Program-made: the position numbers and the translations under genes | Assembly (NCBI RefSeq): GCF_029543125.1 | Contig: NZ_JARQWW010000006.1 | Coordinates: 178,621-242,620 of the forward strand | Direction of reading: 5' to 3' | Origin: Caulobacter segnis | GTDB lineage: Bacteria; Pseudomonadota; Alphaproteobacteria; Caulobacterales; Caulobacteraceae | DNA length: 64,000 nucleotides | Part shown: piece by piece, positions 1 through 10,458 of the stretch | Position numbering within the stretch: position 1 is the stretch's first letter | Layout of the letters: the number at the start of each line of letters is the position of its first letter | Notes under the pieces: model-generated | The model's input: only the letters and a program-made list of their open reading frames with translations | What the model was told of the DNA's origin: nothing | The model's database searches: none

Positions 1-1420
1 GGCCCTCTTCCGGCAGCGGGTCGGCCGACAGCTTCACGCCCATGCCTTCCGCCGCGCGGCGGACCGCCGGGCCGAGGTTCGAACGCTCGGCGCCGAAGGC
101 CACCACATCCTGGAACGGGTAGGTCAGGATCGGCATGTCGAGGTTGACGTTCGCCGCCACCGAGCCCTTGGGCACGGTGGGGTTGTTGGCGAAGTAGTCG
201 GCGCCGACCAGGCCCTTCTCCTCGGCGGTGACGGCGAGGAAGAGCACCGAACGGCGCGGCGCCTCCGGGCTTTCCATGAAGCCGCGGGCGACCTCCAGCA
301 TAGTGGCGATGCCGGACGCGTTGTCCATGGCGCCGTTGTAGATCTTGTCGCCGTTCTTGTCGGGCTTCTCGCCGATCCCCTCGTGGTCGAGGTGGGCGGA
401 CAGGACGATCACCTGGTCGCGCAGGCTCGGGTCGGTTCCCTCGATCACGCCGGCGACGTTGGCGCTCTGCACGTTCTCGATCTTGGAATCGACGGTCGCC
501 ACGACCTGCTTCGGCAGGGCGAAGGTGGGCGTGCGGCCTTCCGGATCGGCGGCCATGCGCATGATGTCCTCATAGCCATAGGGCGCGCCGAGCAGCAGCT
601 TCTTGGCGCCGTCCAGGCTGAGGGTGGCGATGGGCGGGGCCGAGGCGCCGGGGAAGAACACCGCCCCCGACTTGTCGCGCCAGCTCATGGAGCTGCCCTG
701 CCAGGTATTGAGCCCTCGGGCGAAGGGACGGACCTTTTCGCGCATGGGCGTCTGCAGGGTGATGACGCCCAGCGCCCCGCGCTTGGCGGCCTCGATCCGC
801 TTTGTCTTGCCGCCGGCGTAGTGGGCGCGCTCCTCGGTCTGGAAGCTGCTGGGGGCGCCGGTCAGGACGACGACCACCTTCCCCTGGACATCGAGACCGG
901 CGTAGTCGTCGCGGCCGCGCTCCGGCGCGACGATGCCGTAGCCGGCGAAGACCATGGGCGCGTTGACGGACACCTTGGCGGCGTTCGGCTGTGCGCCGGG
1001 CAGGTAGTCGGTCCCGAAGACCAGGGCGACGGGCTTGGCCTTGGGCCCGCCGCTCCGCAGGGCCAGCTTGCCCTTGGTCGCGGAGGCGTAGGACACCAGC
1101 GGCGTCTTCTGCAGATAGGAGGCATAGTCGCCGGCCGGCTTCAGGCCCAGTTCCTCGAAGCGTCCCGCCACGTAGGAGGCGGCGATGTCATAGCCGCGCG
1201 TGCCGGCCTCGCGGCCTTCCAGCAGGTCGCTGGCCAGGAACGTCATGTGCGCCTTCACCGCCTCGGCGGAGGGCTCGAAGGCCGGGGCGGGCGGCGGCGG
1301 AAGCGGCGGCAGCGGATCGGAGGGCGGAAGCGGCGCTTTGGCGGTGGTGATCGAGACGCAGGCGGACAGCACCAGCGCGCCGCCGCACAGGGCGGAGGCC
1401 TTCAGGAATTTCAGCGCCAC
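1..1420 (-). CDS. M28-family Zn aminopeptidase lipoprotein (3' end outside window)
   Basis: The frame is open from the GTG at 1420 to the left edge, so about 473 residues are visible and the C-terminus is missing. The start has GGGGAG eight bases upstream. The N-terminus is a lipoprotein signal ending in LSAC (Cys21), followed by a Pro-rich linker. A protease-associated-like region (around DDYAGLDVQGKVVVV) precedes the M28 catalytic motifs: SAHLDHEG (first zinc His and catalytic Asp), GAMDNASG (bridging Asp) and TAEEKGLVGADYF (catalytic Glu pair). The family removes N-terminal residues from peptides in the periplasm or at the outer membrane. It is divergent from the mscS-like gene. The family call is firm; the substrate is unknown. 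Confidence 0.88.
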   Translation of the reverse strand, partial: MALKFLKASALCGGALVLSACVSITTAKAPLPPSDPLPPLPPPPAPAFEPSAEAVKAHMTFLASDLLEGREAGTRGYDIAASYVAGRFEELGLKPAGDYASYLQKTPLVSYASATKGKLALRSGGPKAKPVALVFGTDYLPGAQPNAAKVSVNAPMVFAGYGIVAPERGRDDYAGLDVQGKVVVVLTGAPSSFQTEERAHYAGGKTKRIEAAKRGALGVITLQTPMREKVRPFARGLNTWQGSSMSWRDKSGAVFFPGASAPPIATLSLDGAKKLLLGAPYGYEDIMRMAADPEGRTPTFALPKQVVATVDSKIENVQSANVAGVIEGTDPSLRDQVIVLSAHLDHEGIGEKPDKNGDKIYNGAMDNASGIATMLEVARGFMESPEAPRRSVLFLAVTAEEKGLVGADYFANNPTVPKGSVAANVNLDMPILTYPFQDVVAFGAERSNLGPAVRRAAEGMGVKLSADPLPEEG

Positions 1421-1569
1421 GCGGCGACTCCCCAGACAAGAACGAGCCGGCACTAGGCCCGCGCCGTCACCATTCCGTCAAGCGCGGGTACGTCGGTTTG
1501 GGGTCGACCTGAGCGCCTCGGGCGTTAGGTTGGGGACATCCAAAATCAGCAGCACACCGGAGGACCTCC

Positions 1570-2646
1570 ATGATGGAGTTCGTCGACGCGTCCTTGCGCA
1601 CCCTGGCCTGGGCCCCGCCGTGGGCCGTCAGCCTGATCGTCCTGAGCCTCGCGGCCGTCGCCGGCCTGACGGCGCACACGATGGCGACGGCGGTGACGAC
1701 CCGGGTCGTGCGCGGCCGCGACGAATTCTGGCGTTCTCTGGTCGCGCGGGTGGCCAAGCCGAGCCGCCTGGCGTTCCTGATCGTCTTCCTGGGCATCGGG
1801 GCCGGACTGGCGCCGCTGAGCCCTGGCCAGAAGGACCTGCTCGGCCACAGCCTGCTGATCGCCTTCATCGCCTTCCTGGGATGGGCGGCGCTCACCGCCC
1901 TCGACATCGCCGCCAGCCTCTACATGCGTCAGTTCCGCATCGACGAAGCGGACAACCTGATCGCCCGCAAGCACCTGACCCAGGTGCGTATCCTGCAACG
2001 GGCCTGCGCCACCCTGATCGTCGTCCTGACCCTGGCCCTCGCCCTGATGACCATCAGCAGCGTGCGCCAGTGGGGCGTCAGCCTGCTGGCCGCCGGGGGC
2101 GCGGCGGGCATCATCGTCGGCCTGGCCTTGCAGCCGCTGCTGACCAACCTGATCGCCGGCCTGCAGATCGCCATGACCCAGCCGATCCGCATCGACGACG
2201 CCGTGATCGTCGAGGGCGAGTGGGGCCGGGTGGAGGAGATCACCGGCACCTATGTGGTGGTGAAGCTGTGGGACTGGCGGCGCATGGTCCTGCCGCTCAG
2301 CTACTTCATCCAGACCCCGTTCCAGAACTGGACGCGGGAAAGCGCCAGCCTGATCGGCACGGCCATGCTTTACGTGGACTACGCCGCCCCGGTGGATGTG
2401 CTGCGCGCCAAGCTGGAGGACGTCGCCAAGGCGTCGCCCCTGTGGGACGGCCAGGTGGTCAACCTCGCCGTCACCGACGTGCAGGAGCGTGTGATGCAGA
2501 TCCGCTGCCTGGTCAGCGCCAGCGACGCGGGCAAGGCCTTCGACCTGCGCTGCGAGGTGCGTGAGAAGATGATGGCCTTCCTGCACGCCGAGCACCCGGG
2601 CGCCCTGCCCCGCACGCGGCTGGAGATGCCGTTGGCGGAGGCCTAG
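1570..2646 (+). CDS. MscS-family mechanosensitive channel
   Basis: A 358-residue inner-membrane protein. GGAGG lies just before the ATG, and a second ATG follows immediately at 1573. Four hydrophobic segments come first. The pore-lining TM3 is the Gly/Ala-rich stretch near residues 170-205 (LLAAGGAAGIIVGLALQPLL), and the conserved beta-domain follows (IRIDDAVIVEGEWGRVEEI, then PLSYFIQTPFQNW). This matches the single-domain YbdG/YnaI-like branch of MscS. Such channels open on membrane tension to release solutes during hypo-osmotic shock. The stop codon overlaps that of the convergent RTX gene in a shared CTAG. Confidence 0.93.
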   Translation: MMEFVDASLRTLAWAPPWAVSLIVLSLAAVAGLTAHTMATAVTTRVVRGRDEFWRSLVARVAKPSRLAFLIVFLGIGAGLAPLSPGQKDLLGHSLLIAFIAFLGWAALTALDIAASLYMRQFRIDEADNLIARKHLTQVRILQRACATLIVVLTLALALMTISSVRQWGVSLLAAGGAAGIIVGLALQPLLTNLIAGLQIAMTQPIRIDDAVIVEGEWGRVEEITGTYVVVKLWDWRRMVLPLSYFIQTPFQNWTRESASLIGTAMLYVDYAAPVDVLRAKLEDVAKASPLWDGQVVNLAVTDVQERVMQIRCLVSASDAGKAFDLRCEVREKMMAFLHAEHPGALPRTRLEMPLAEA

Positions 2647-4733
2647 CCGCCGTAGATGAACTCAGGCTTCGCGTAGCCGTCTAGGACGCTGACGAGGTTG
2701 ACGCCGTAGCTGGCGCTGCCGTCCGCCAGATCGGTCAACCAGGCGGCGTTCGACTTGGCCATGACTCCAATGTCCGCCTTCACGGCCTCGGCCAGCAGCC
2801 AGCCGACCATGGCGGCCTTGGTGCCGATGGCGTCGGCGTCCTTGCTGCCGCCATAAGCCTTGAAATAGTCCACGCGCGTATCGATCAGGGCGTGGATCTT
2901 CTCGTCCTTCGGCGCCGCGCCGAAGATCGTGCGGTAGGCTTCCCGCGTCGCGTCGAACAGGCTGAGCGCGCCATAGGTCGTCTGGAACGCCGCCTTGCCT
3001 TCGCCGTCCCGGCCAAGGTTCACAGCGAAGTTGATGTAGCGGTTCTCGAGCCCGAAGTTCTGGAAGTAGGCGCTGTTGAGGTTGTTGGGGTTGGGCCCGT
3101 CCGAGGCGACCAGATAGTCCAGCCCGTCAGCCCCGGGAACTTTTCCGGTGAAGAACTGGTAGCTCATGCTGGCCACCGAGGTGGTCTCGCGCGCCTTGGC
3201 GACAAGCTCAGCGATGGCCGCGTCGGTGGACAAGCCGCCGGCGAGCTTGCCGGACATATCGCGGGCGAAGGTCAGCGCGGCGCTTCCGTCCGTCCAGGAA
3301 TCCGCCCGCAGGATATTGTCGAAGGCGCGTTGGACAGTGTTGCTCAGCCCCACGTCGATCACCACCGTGCGGTCGTTGAACTGCAGCCGCTCGACGCTGA
3401 TGAGGCTGTCTTCCCCGTCGCTGGTCTTGATGTCCCGCACGGTCCAGCCGTTGACGCCAAGCGTCCAGCTGTAGTTCCGCGCGATTCCGGCATACCGCGC
3501 GGTGTCCACGCCGGCCCCGCCCGACAGGATGTCATTCCCGCCAAGGCCCTGAAGAATGTCGTCGCCCGCGCCGCCTTGCAGGCTGTTGACGCCGCTGGAG
3601 CCGATCAGGGTGTCGGCGAAGTCGCTGCCGACGACGTTCTCGATCGACTTGAGGGTGTCGCTGCCTTCACCCGTATTCTGTGCGCCGGTCTTGGACAGAT
3701 CGACCGTCACCGCATTGGCCGTGCGCGAGAAATCGACCGTGTCGGTCCCCTCGCCCCCATCAAGGGTGTCCGCCCCCAACCCGCCGCTGAGAAAGTCGTC
3801 GCGGGCGCCGCCCTCGATCTTGTTCGCGGCGTCATCGCCGCGCAGCGAGTCGTTTCCAGAACCGCCGATCAGATTCTCAATCCCGATCAGGGTGACGGTG
3901 ATGCTGTCGGTGATCTGCTGGGCGTTGGAGACGCCCATGGACACCTGCACCCGCCCGGTGAGGCTCGCGAAGCTGATCGTGTCGACGCCCTCGCCGCCTT
4001 CGTAGCGGTCAGCGCCCCCAGAAACGAGGAACAGGTCATCGCCCGCCCCGCCGAACAGGCTGTCGTTGCCGGCCCCGCCATCGAGCGTGTCCTTGCCCGC
4101 TTCCCCATGCAGGGTGTCGCCGCCATCGCCGCCGCGCAGGATGTCGTCGCCAGCCTCGCCATAGAGGATGTCGTTGCCGGTCCCGCCTTCGAGCGTGTCG
4201 TTTCCGTCGCCGCCGTAGAGCGTGTCATTGCCGGCGTCGCCGTACAGCAGGTCGTTGCCGGCGCGGCCGTTCAGCTCATCGTCGCCGCCGTCCCCATGCA
4301 GACTGTTGGCCTTGGCGTCGCCCTGCAGGATGTCGCCAAACAGCGACCCGACCAAGCCTTCGATATTGACCAAGGTGTCCATGCCCTGGCCGGTGTTTTG
4401 AGCCGTGGTGACCGCGAGATCGACCTTCACCGGGGCGATGGCGGAGTAGAAGACCGCGAAGTCGTTGCCGGCGCCGCCGTCGAGCGTGTCGTTACCGGCT
4501 CCGCCGTCCAGCTGATCGTCGCCGGCCGCCCCCTTGAGCGTGTCGTTTCCCGTGCCGCCGCGCAGCAGTTCGCCCGCAGCGGTCCCTTCCAAGGTGTCGG
4601 CGCCGGTGGTGCCTTCGATGATGAGGGCGGGCTCGGAAACCGCAGCAAGGCTGCCCGACAACAACACCGCCAGGTTTTCGTCGCTCACCACAACCCCCGT
4701 CACGCCACCGACCGCAACCGCTGGAACAACCAT
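2643..4733 (-). CDS. RTX calcium-binding protein with C-terminal RsaA-like anchoring domain
   Basis: A 696-residue protein. After about 38 residues without a clear signal peptide come many nonapeptide GGxGxDxLx RTX repeats (blocks near 40-110, 140-235, 280-330 and 370-410), separated by serralysin-like modules such as VTVDLSKTGAQNTGEGSDTL. These bind calcium and fold after type I secretion. Residues about 462-695 have no RTX repeats. They closely resemble, from memory, the N-terminal LPS-binding domain of the Caulobacter S-layer protein RsaA (YQFFTG near 525; ENRYINFAVNLG near 563; final WLTDLADGSASYGVNL). Surface attachment through that domain is inferred. No type I secretion genes lie nearby. 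An in-frame TAA sits six codons before the ATG, so the start is well bounded, although its ribosome binding site is weak. Confidence 0.85.
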   Translation of the reverse strand: MVVPAVAVGGVTGVVVSDENLAVLLSGSLAAVSEPALIIEGTTGADTLEGTAAGELLRGGTGNDTLKGAAGDDQLDGGAGNDTLDGGAGNDFAVFYSAIAPVKVDLAVTTAQNTGQGMDTLVNIEGLVGSLFGDILQGDAKANSLHGDGGDDELNGRAGNDLLYGDAGNDTLYGGDGNDTLEGGTGNDILYGEAGDDILRGGDGGDTLHGEAGKDTLDGGAGNDSLFGGAGDDLFLVSGGADRYEGGEGVDTISFASLTGRVQVSMGVSNAQQITDSITVTLIGIENLIGGSGNDSLRGDDAANKIEGGARDDFLSGGLGADTLDGGEGTDTVDFSRTANAVTVDLSKTGAQNTGEGSDTLKSIENVVGSDFADTLIGSSGVNSLQGGAGDDILQGLGGNDILSGGAGVDTARYAGIARNYSWTLGVNGWTVRDIKTSDGEDSLISVERLQFNDRTVVIDVGLSNTVQRAFDNILRADSWTDGSAALTFARDMSGKLAGGLSTDAAIAELVAKARETTSVASMSYQFFTGKVPGADGLDYLVASDGPNPNNLNSAYFQNFGLENRYINFAVNLGRDGEGKAAFQTTYGALSLFDATREAYRTIFGAAPKDEKIHALIDTRVDYFKAYGGSKDADAIGTKAAMVGWLLAEAVKADIGVMAKSNAAWLTDLADGSASYGVNLVSVLDGYAKPEFIYGG

Positions 4734-4795
4734 GGTGAACGAAGGTTAACGCCCGCCTATCCGCCGAAGATGAAGCCCTATCAGACCCATAAGAA

Positions 4796-4823
4796 AAGGC
4801 GGCGGTGAGATCACCGCCGCCTT
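4796..4823 (-). terminator. Rho-independent terminator of ettA
   Basis: A perfect 13-base-pair stem AAGGCGGCGGTGA / TCACCGCCGCCTT lies 23 bases past the ettA stop. Read on the minus strand it is followed by TTTTCTTAT. Confidence 0.85.
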
Positions 4824-4846
4824 CTTGAGACAGGGATACGCCGCTG

Positions 4847-6514
<1,668 letters not shown>

Positions 6515-6735
6515 GAGGGCGCCGCGCTCGCTTTCAGAATGATTTTCGGAGTTGCGCTCAGATAGCCGTGCGGAGCCGCGAGCGCAACGGATGCGGCGCT
6601 TTGGCCACATCCGCGAACCGTCTCTTCAACGCAACCTATGTGTCGCAAAAGCTAAGCCGCAGCGTCATGGACCATTGATAGCTCAACCCCTCGATGGACG
6701 CGCCTCCCTGCGCCGTCCTGAAAATCGGGGATTCC

Positions 6736-9012
6736 ATGAAGAACCATCTGATCGCCAGCGCCGCCGTCGGCGCCCTGCTGAGCTTCACCGCCGTCGGCGC
6801 CTATGCCGCCGAAGCCGCCGACGCGGCGGGTGAGGTCGACGCCGTCGTCGTTCTGGGCCAGGGCCAGTCCCGCCAGGTCCAGACCGTCAAGCAAGAGGAA
6901 ATGGCCCTGGAAGCCGCCGGCACCAGCCCGCTGAAGGTGCTGGAGAAGCTGCCCGGCGTGAACGTGCAGTCGGCTGACGCCTTCGGCGCCTATGAGTGGT
7001 CGACCGGCATCTCGATCCGCGGTTTCAACCAGAATCAGCTGGGCTTCACCCTGGATGGCGTGCCGCTGGGCGACATGAGCTACGGCAACCACAACGGCCT
7101 GCATATCAGCCGCGCCATCACCAACGAGAACGTCGGCCGGGTCGAACTGGCCCAGGGCGCCGGCTCGCTGGCGACGGCCTCGACCTCGAACCTTGGCGGC
7201 ACGCTGCAGTTCTTCTCGCGCGATCCGTCGGAGACCTTCGGCGCTCAGGCCAACGGCACCTACGGCTCCGAGAACATGCACCGCGTGTTCCTGCGCCTGG
7301 AAAGCGGCGCCATCGACGCGCTGGGCGGTCTGCGCGCCTACGCCTCCGTAGTCGACCAGAAGACCGACAAGTGGAAGGGCGGCTCCGAGCAGAAGCAGCG
7401 CCAGTATGACATCAAGGCCGTGCTGCCGATCGGCCAGGGCGAGCTGAGCGCCTTCTACACCCGTTCTGAGCGCCGTGAGCAGGACTACCAGGACATGTCC
7501 TACGACATGATCCGCCGCCTGGGCCGCGACTGGGACAACACCGTCCCGAACTGGGGCCTCGCGATCGCGGCGGCCACCGCCTACAACACCGGCCGCCCGC
7601 TGCCCGCGCCGTTCGGCGCCATCGACGACGCCTACTACGCCGGCGCCGGCATCCGTGACGACAACCTCTACAGCGTCAGCTACGACACCCCGCTGGGCGA
7701 AAGCCTCGACCTGCATCTGCAGGGCTACGGCCACACCAACGAAGGTCAAGGCCTGTGGTACACGCCGTACCTGGTGTCGCCGGACTTCGGCACGCCGGGC
7801 TCCAACGCCGCCCCGCTGTCGATCCGCACCACCGAATACGACATCGACCGCAAGGGCTTCATCGGCGGCCTGACCTGGCGCATCGGCGGCCACGAGATCA
7901 GCGGCGGCGCCTGGTACGAGAAGAACGACTTCAATCAGGCTCGCCGCTTCTACGCCGAGACCATCTCGGCCCCGTCGCGCGACGCCCTGGACTTCCAGTC
8001 CAATCCGTTCGCCACCCAGTGGCAGTACAAGTTCGAGACCACGACCACCCAGGGCTACATCCAGGACGTCTGGACCGTGAACGACGCCCTGAAGGTCAAT
8101 TTCGGCTTCAAGGCCGTGAAGGTCGAGAACGAGGTCGCGACCATCGTCGGCTCGCCGCTGGCCGGGAAGATCGAGTCCAAGGACAGCTTCCTGCCGCAGA
8201 TCGGCGCCGTCTATAAGTTCACCCCTGACCTGGAAGCGTTCGGCGGCTACACCGAAAACATGGCCGCCTTCGTGTCGGCCGCGACCTCGGGTCCGTTCGG
8301 CTCGCAGAACCAGGCGGCGGTGAACTACATCGCCGAGAACCTGAACCCGGAAACCTCCAAGACCTTCGAAGGCGGCCTGCGTTATCGCAACGACCGCTTC
8401 CAGGGCGTGGTCGCCGCCTACATGGTGGACTTCAACGACCGCCTGGTCAGCGCCCAAACGGCCTCGCCGATCCTCGGCCTGCCGGCGGTGCTGTCGAACG
8501 TGGGTTCGGTGGAGACCAAGGGCATCGAAGTCGCCGGCGAATTCCGCATCACCGACGAATGGAGCCTGTACGGCGCCTACAGCCTGAACTCCTCGAAGTA
8601 TCAGGACAACGTCATCAACGCGAACGGCACGATCGCCTCGGCCACCGAGGGCAAGACCGTCGTCAACACCCCGCGCAACAGCGTGAAGGCCGAGCTGTCC
8701 TATGACAACGGCGGCTTCTACGCGAAGCTGTCGGGCGTCTATACGGACGAGCGCTACTACACCTACGAGAACATCGGCGGGAAGGTCGACGGCGCGCTCG
8801 TGGCCGACCTGGTGTTCGGTTACCGCTTCTCGGGCGGCCCGATCCTGGAAGGCCTGGAAGTGCAGGCCAACGTCACCAACCTCTTCGACAAGGACTACAT
8901 CTCGACGGTGGGTTCGGGCGGCTTCGTGAACCGCGACACGACCGGCTCGACCATGACCCTGCTGCCGGCTCCGCCGCGCCAGGGCTTCATCACCATCAAG
9001 AAGAGCTTCTGA
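6736..9012 (+). CDS. TonB-dependent outer-membrane receptor
   Basis: A 758-residue protein starting MKNHLIASAAVGALLSF, with a Sec signal ending near AYAAEA; GGGG precedes the ATG. The plug domain holds the usual hallmarks (LEKLPGVNVQ, then SIRGFNQNQLGFTLDGVPLG and VELAQGAGSLATASTSNLGGTLQF). The barrel ends in the typical C-terminal aromatic residue (ITIKKSF). It lacks the long Xanthomonas/Caulobacter carbohydrate-receptor layout of the receptors at 30-45 kb and is shorter. The next gene, on the same strand, is a PhoD-like phosphatase, so a phosphorylated substrate or phosphate-related uptake is possible but inferred. A UUCG-loop hairpin separates the two genes. Confidence 0.9.
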   Translation: MKNHLIASAAVGALLSFTAVGAYAAEAADAAGEVDAVVVLGQGQSRQVQTVKQEEMALEAAGTSPLKVLEKLPGVNVQSADAFGAYEWSTGISIRGFNQNQLGFTLDGVPLGDMSYGNHNGLHISRAITNENVGRVELAQGAGSLATASTSNLGGTLQFFSRDPSETFGAQANGTYGSENMHRVFLRLESGAIDALGGLRAYASVVDQKTDKWKGGSEQKQRQYDIKAVLPIGQGELSAFYTRSERREQDYQDMSYDMIRRLGRDWDNTVPNWGLAIAAATAYNTGRPLPAPFGAIDDAYYAGAGIRDDNLYSVSYDTPLGESLDLHLQGYGHTNEGQGLWYTPYLVSPDFGTPGSNAAPLSIRTTEYDIDRKGFIGGLTWRIGGHEISGGAWYEKNDFNQARRFYAETISAPSRDALDFQSNPFATQWQYKFETTTTQGYIQDVWTVNDALKVNFGFKAVKVENEVATIVGSPLAGKIESKDSFLPQIGAVYKFTPDLEAFGGYTENMAAFVSAATSGPFGSQNQAAVNYIAENLNPETSKTFEGGLRYRNDRFQGVVAAYMVDFNDRLVSAQTASPILGLPAVLSNVGSVETKGIEVAGEFRITDEWSLYGAYSLNSSKYQDNVINANGTIASATEGKTVVNTPRNSVKAELSYDNGGFYAKLSGVYTDERYYTYENIGGKVDGALVADLVFGYRFSGGPILEGLEVQANVTNLFDKDYISTVGSGGFVNRDTTGSTMTLLPAPPRQGFITIKKSF

Positions 9013-9030
9013 TCCACCGCGATCAGAACG

Positions 9031-9060
9031 AAGGCCGGGGAGTTCGCTCCCCGGCCTTTT
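9031..9060 (+). terminator. Terminator or attenuator hairpin between receptor and phosphatase
   Basis: AAGGCCGGGGAG, loop TTCG, then CTCCCCGGCCTT followed by TT. It has a strong stem, a UUCG tetraloop and a short T run, starting 18 bases after the receptor stop and 18 bases before the phosphatase start. The phosphatase ribosome binding site (GAAGGAG) follows directly, so the hairpin may lower downstream expression rather than fully uncouple the genes. Confidence 0.75.
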
Positions 9061-9077
9061 GCTTTGAAGGAGCACCA

Positions 9078-10181
9078 ATGTCCCAAATCAATCGCCGCGC
9101 CGCCCTGGGCCTGGGCGCCGCCGCAGCGGCCGTCGTCAGCGCGCCAGCCCGCGCCGCCGACCGCACCGATGGCCGCCTGCTGACCCGTATCGCCTTCGGC
9201 TCGTGCGCCAAGCAGGACAAAGAGCAGCCGATCTGGGACGCGGTGCTGGCGGCGAAGCCGGACCTGTTCATCTTCCTGGGCGACAACATCTATGCCGACA
9301 CCCGCGACCCGGCGGTGATGGCGGCCAAGTACGCGACGCTGGCCGCCAAGCCGGGCTTCGAGAAGCTGAAGGCGTCCACGCCGCTGATGGCGATCTGGGA
9401 CGATCACGACTACGGCGAGAACGACGCTGGCGGCGAGTATCCGATGAAGGACGAGTCGCGGCGGCAGTTCTGCGACTTCTGGGGTGAAGCGGCGACCTCC
9501 CCCCGCCGCACCCGCGACGGCATCTACACCGCTGCGATCTTCGGCCCCACGGGACGGCGCGTGCAGGTGATCCTGCCTGACCTGCGCTGGAACCGGACCC
9601 CGATCGAGAAGCTGGATCTGGCCGGCGCGGAGTACGAGGGTTGGGCGAAGAAGAAGGCCGATGCGGGCTCGCACGTCCCCGGCCCCTACGCCCGCAATCC
9701 CGACCAGGCCGCCACCATGATCGGCGAGCCGCAATGGCGGTGGCTGGAGGAGGAGCTGGCGCGACCGGCCGACCTGCGCATCTTTGGCTCCAGCCTGCAG
9801 GTGCTGGCCGACTTCGCCGGCTGGGAAAGCTGGATGAACTACGCGCGCGACCACCAGCGGCTGTTCGAGGCTATCCGCCGGACGCGGGCCGAGGGGCTCT
9901 TCTGCATCAGCGGCGACACCCACTACGCCGAGATTTCACGCCTGGACGTGAACGTCCCTTACCCCATCTGGGACGTCACCTCGTCGGGCCTGACTGAGAC
10001 CTGGCCAGTAACGCCGCCCAACGCCCTTCGCCGCAGCGGGGTGCTGCAGGAACAGAACTTCGGGCTGATCGAAATCGACTGGTCGACGCCTGCGCCCAAG
10101 GTGCGGATCGAGGTGCGCGACGTGACCGGAGCGGCCCGCCTGACGACCATGATCGACGCCGCGGCCCTGCGCATCGCTTGA
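9078..10181 (+). CDS. PhoD-like metallophosphatase (alkaline phosphatase D family), exported
   Basis: A 367-residue protein. The N-terminus NRRAALGLGAAAAAVVSAPARA is a Tat-type signal with cleavage expected after ARA. Metal and catalytic motifs of the PhoD/calcineurin-like phosphoesterases are visible: IAFGSCAKQD, LFIFLGDNIYAD, MAIWDDHDYGENDAGG and, near the C-terminus, FCISGDTHYAEIS. It is shorter than Bacillus PhoD and resembles the single-domain proteobacterial branch. The likely role is hydrolysis of phosphodiesters or phosphomonoesters in the periplasm. It has a good ribosome binding site (GAAGGAG) and lies 65 bases after the TonB receptor, which suggests paired capture and hydrolysis of a phosphate ester (inference). 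Confidence 0.88.
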   Translation: MSQINRRAALGLGAAAAAVVSAPARAADRTDGRLLTRIAFGSCAKQDKEQPIWDAVLAAKPDLFIFLGDNIYADTRDPAVMAAKYATLAAKPGFEKLKASTPLMAIWDDHDYGENDAGGEYPMKDESRRQFCDFWGEAATSPRRTRDGIYTAAIFGPTGRRVQVILPDLRWNRTPIEKLDLAGAEYEGWAKKKADAGSHVPGPYARNPDQAATMIGEPQWRWLEEELARPADLRIFGSSLQVLADFAGWESWMNYARDHQRLFEAIRRTRAEGLFCISGDTHYAEISRLDVNVPYPIWDVTSSGLTETWPVTPPNALRRSGVLQEQNFGLIEIDWSTPAPKVRIEVRDVTGAARLTTMIDAAALRIA

Positions 10182-10247
10182 ACTTTCGGGGAACGGCCCC
10201 GGCCCGGGATCGTTTGAATCTCCGAGTTTCCACAAGGAGATGCCGTC

Positions 10248-10430
10248 ATGCACAAGGACGAAGTGAAGGGCGCCGCCAACGACGCCAAGGGTAAGGTCAA
10301 GGAAGCCGCCGGCAAGGTGACCGGCAATGAGCGTCTCGAGGCCGAGGGCCTTGGCGACCAAGCCAAGGGCAAGGTCCAGAAGGGCGTCGGCTCCATCAAG
10401 GAAGGCGTCAGGGACGCCCTCAAGCACTAG
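10248..10430 (+). CDS. CsbD-family small stress protein
   Basis: A 60-residue, highly charged Lys/Glu/Ala-rich protein: MHKDEVKGAANDAKGKVKEA, then KVTGNERLEAEGLGDQAKGKVQ. The KGxxxxxKGKxKE repeats and length are typical of CsbD, a general-stress protein of unknown biochemical role. The ribosome binding site AAGGAG is strong. Upstream bases 10182-10247 could hold its own promoter. It ends just before a bidirectional terminator. Confidence 0.92.
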   Translation: MHKDEVKGAANDAKGKVKEAAGKVTGNERLEAEGLGDQAKGKVQKGVGSIKEGVRDALKH

Positions 10431-10435
10431 ACGTC

Positions 10436-10458
10436 AAGGGCCCCGAAAGGGGCCCTTT
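10436..10458. terminator. Bidirectional terminator between csbD and the SLC1 symporter
   Basis: AAGGGCCCC, loop GAAA, GGGGCCCTT followed by TT on the plus strand. On the minus strand it abuts the symporter stop codon at 10459-10461. The stem is perfect, so it can serve both convergent genes. Confidence 0.85.

Noticed and set aside
2892..4808. A plus-strand open frame of over 600 codons opposite the RTX gene
   Set aside because: It is antisense to the repetitive RTX region; its Val/Ala/Gly repeats only mirror the RTX repeats.
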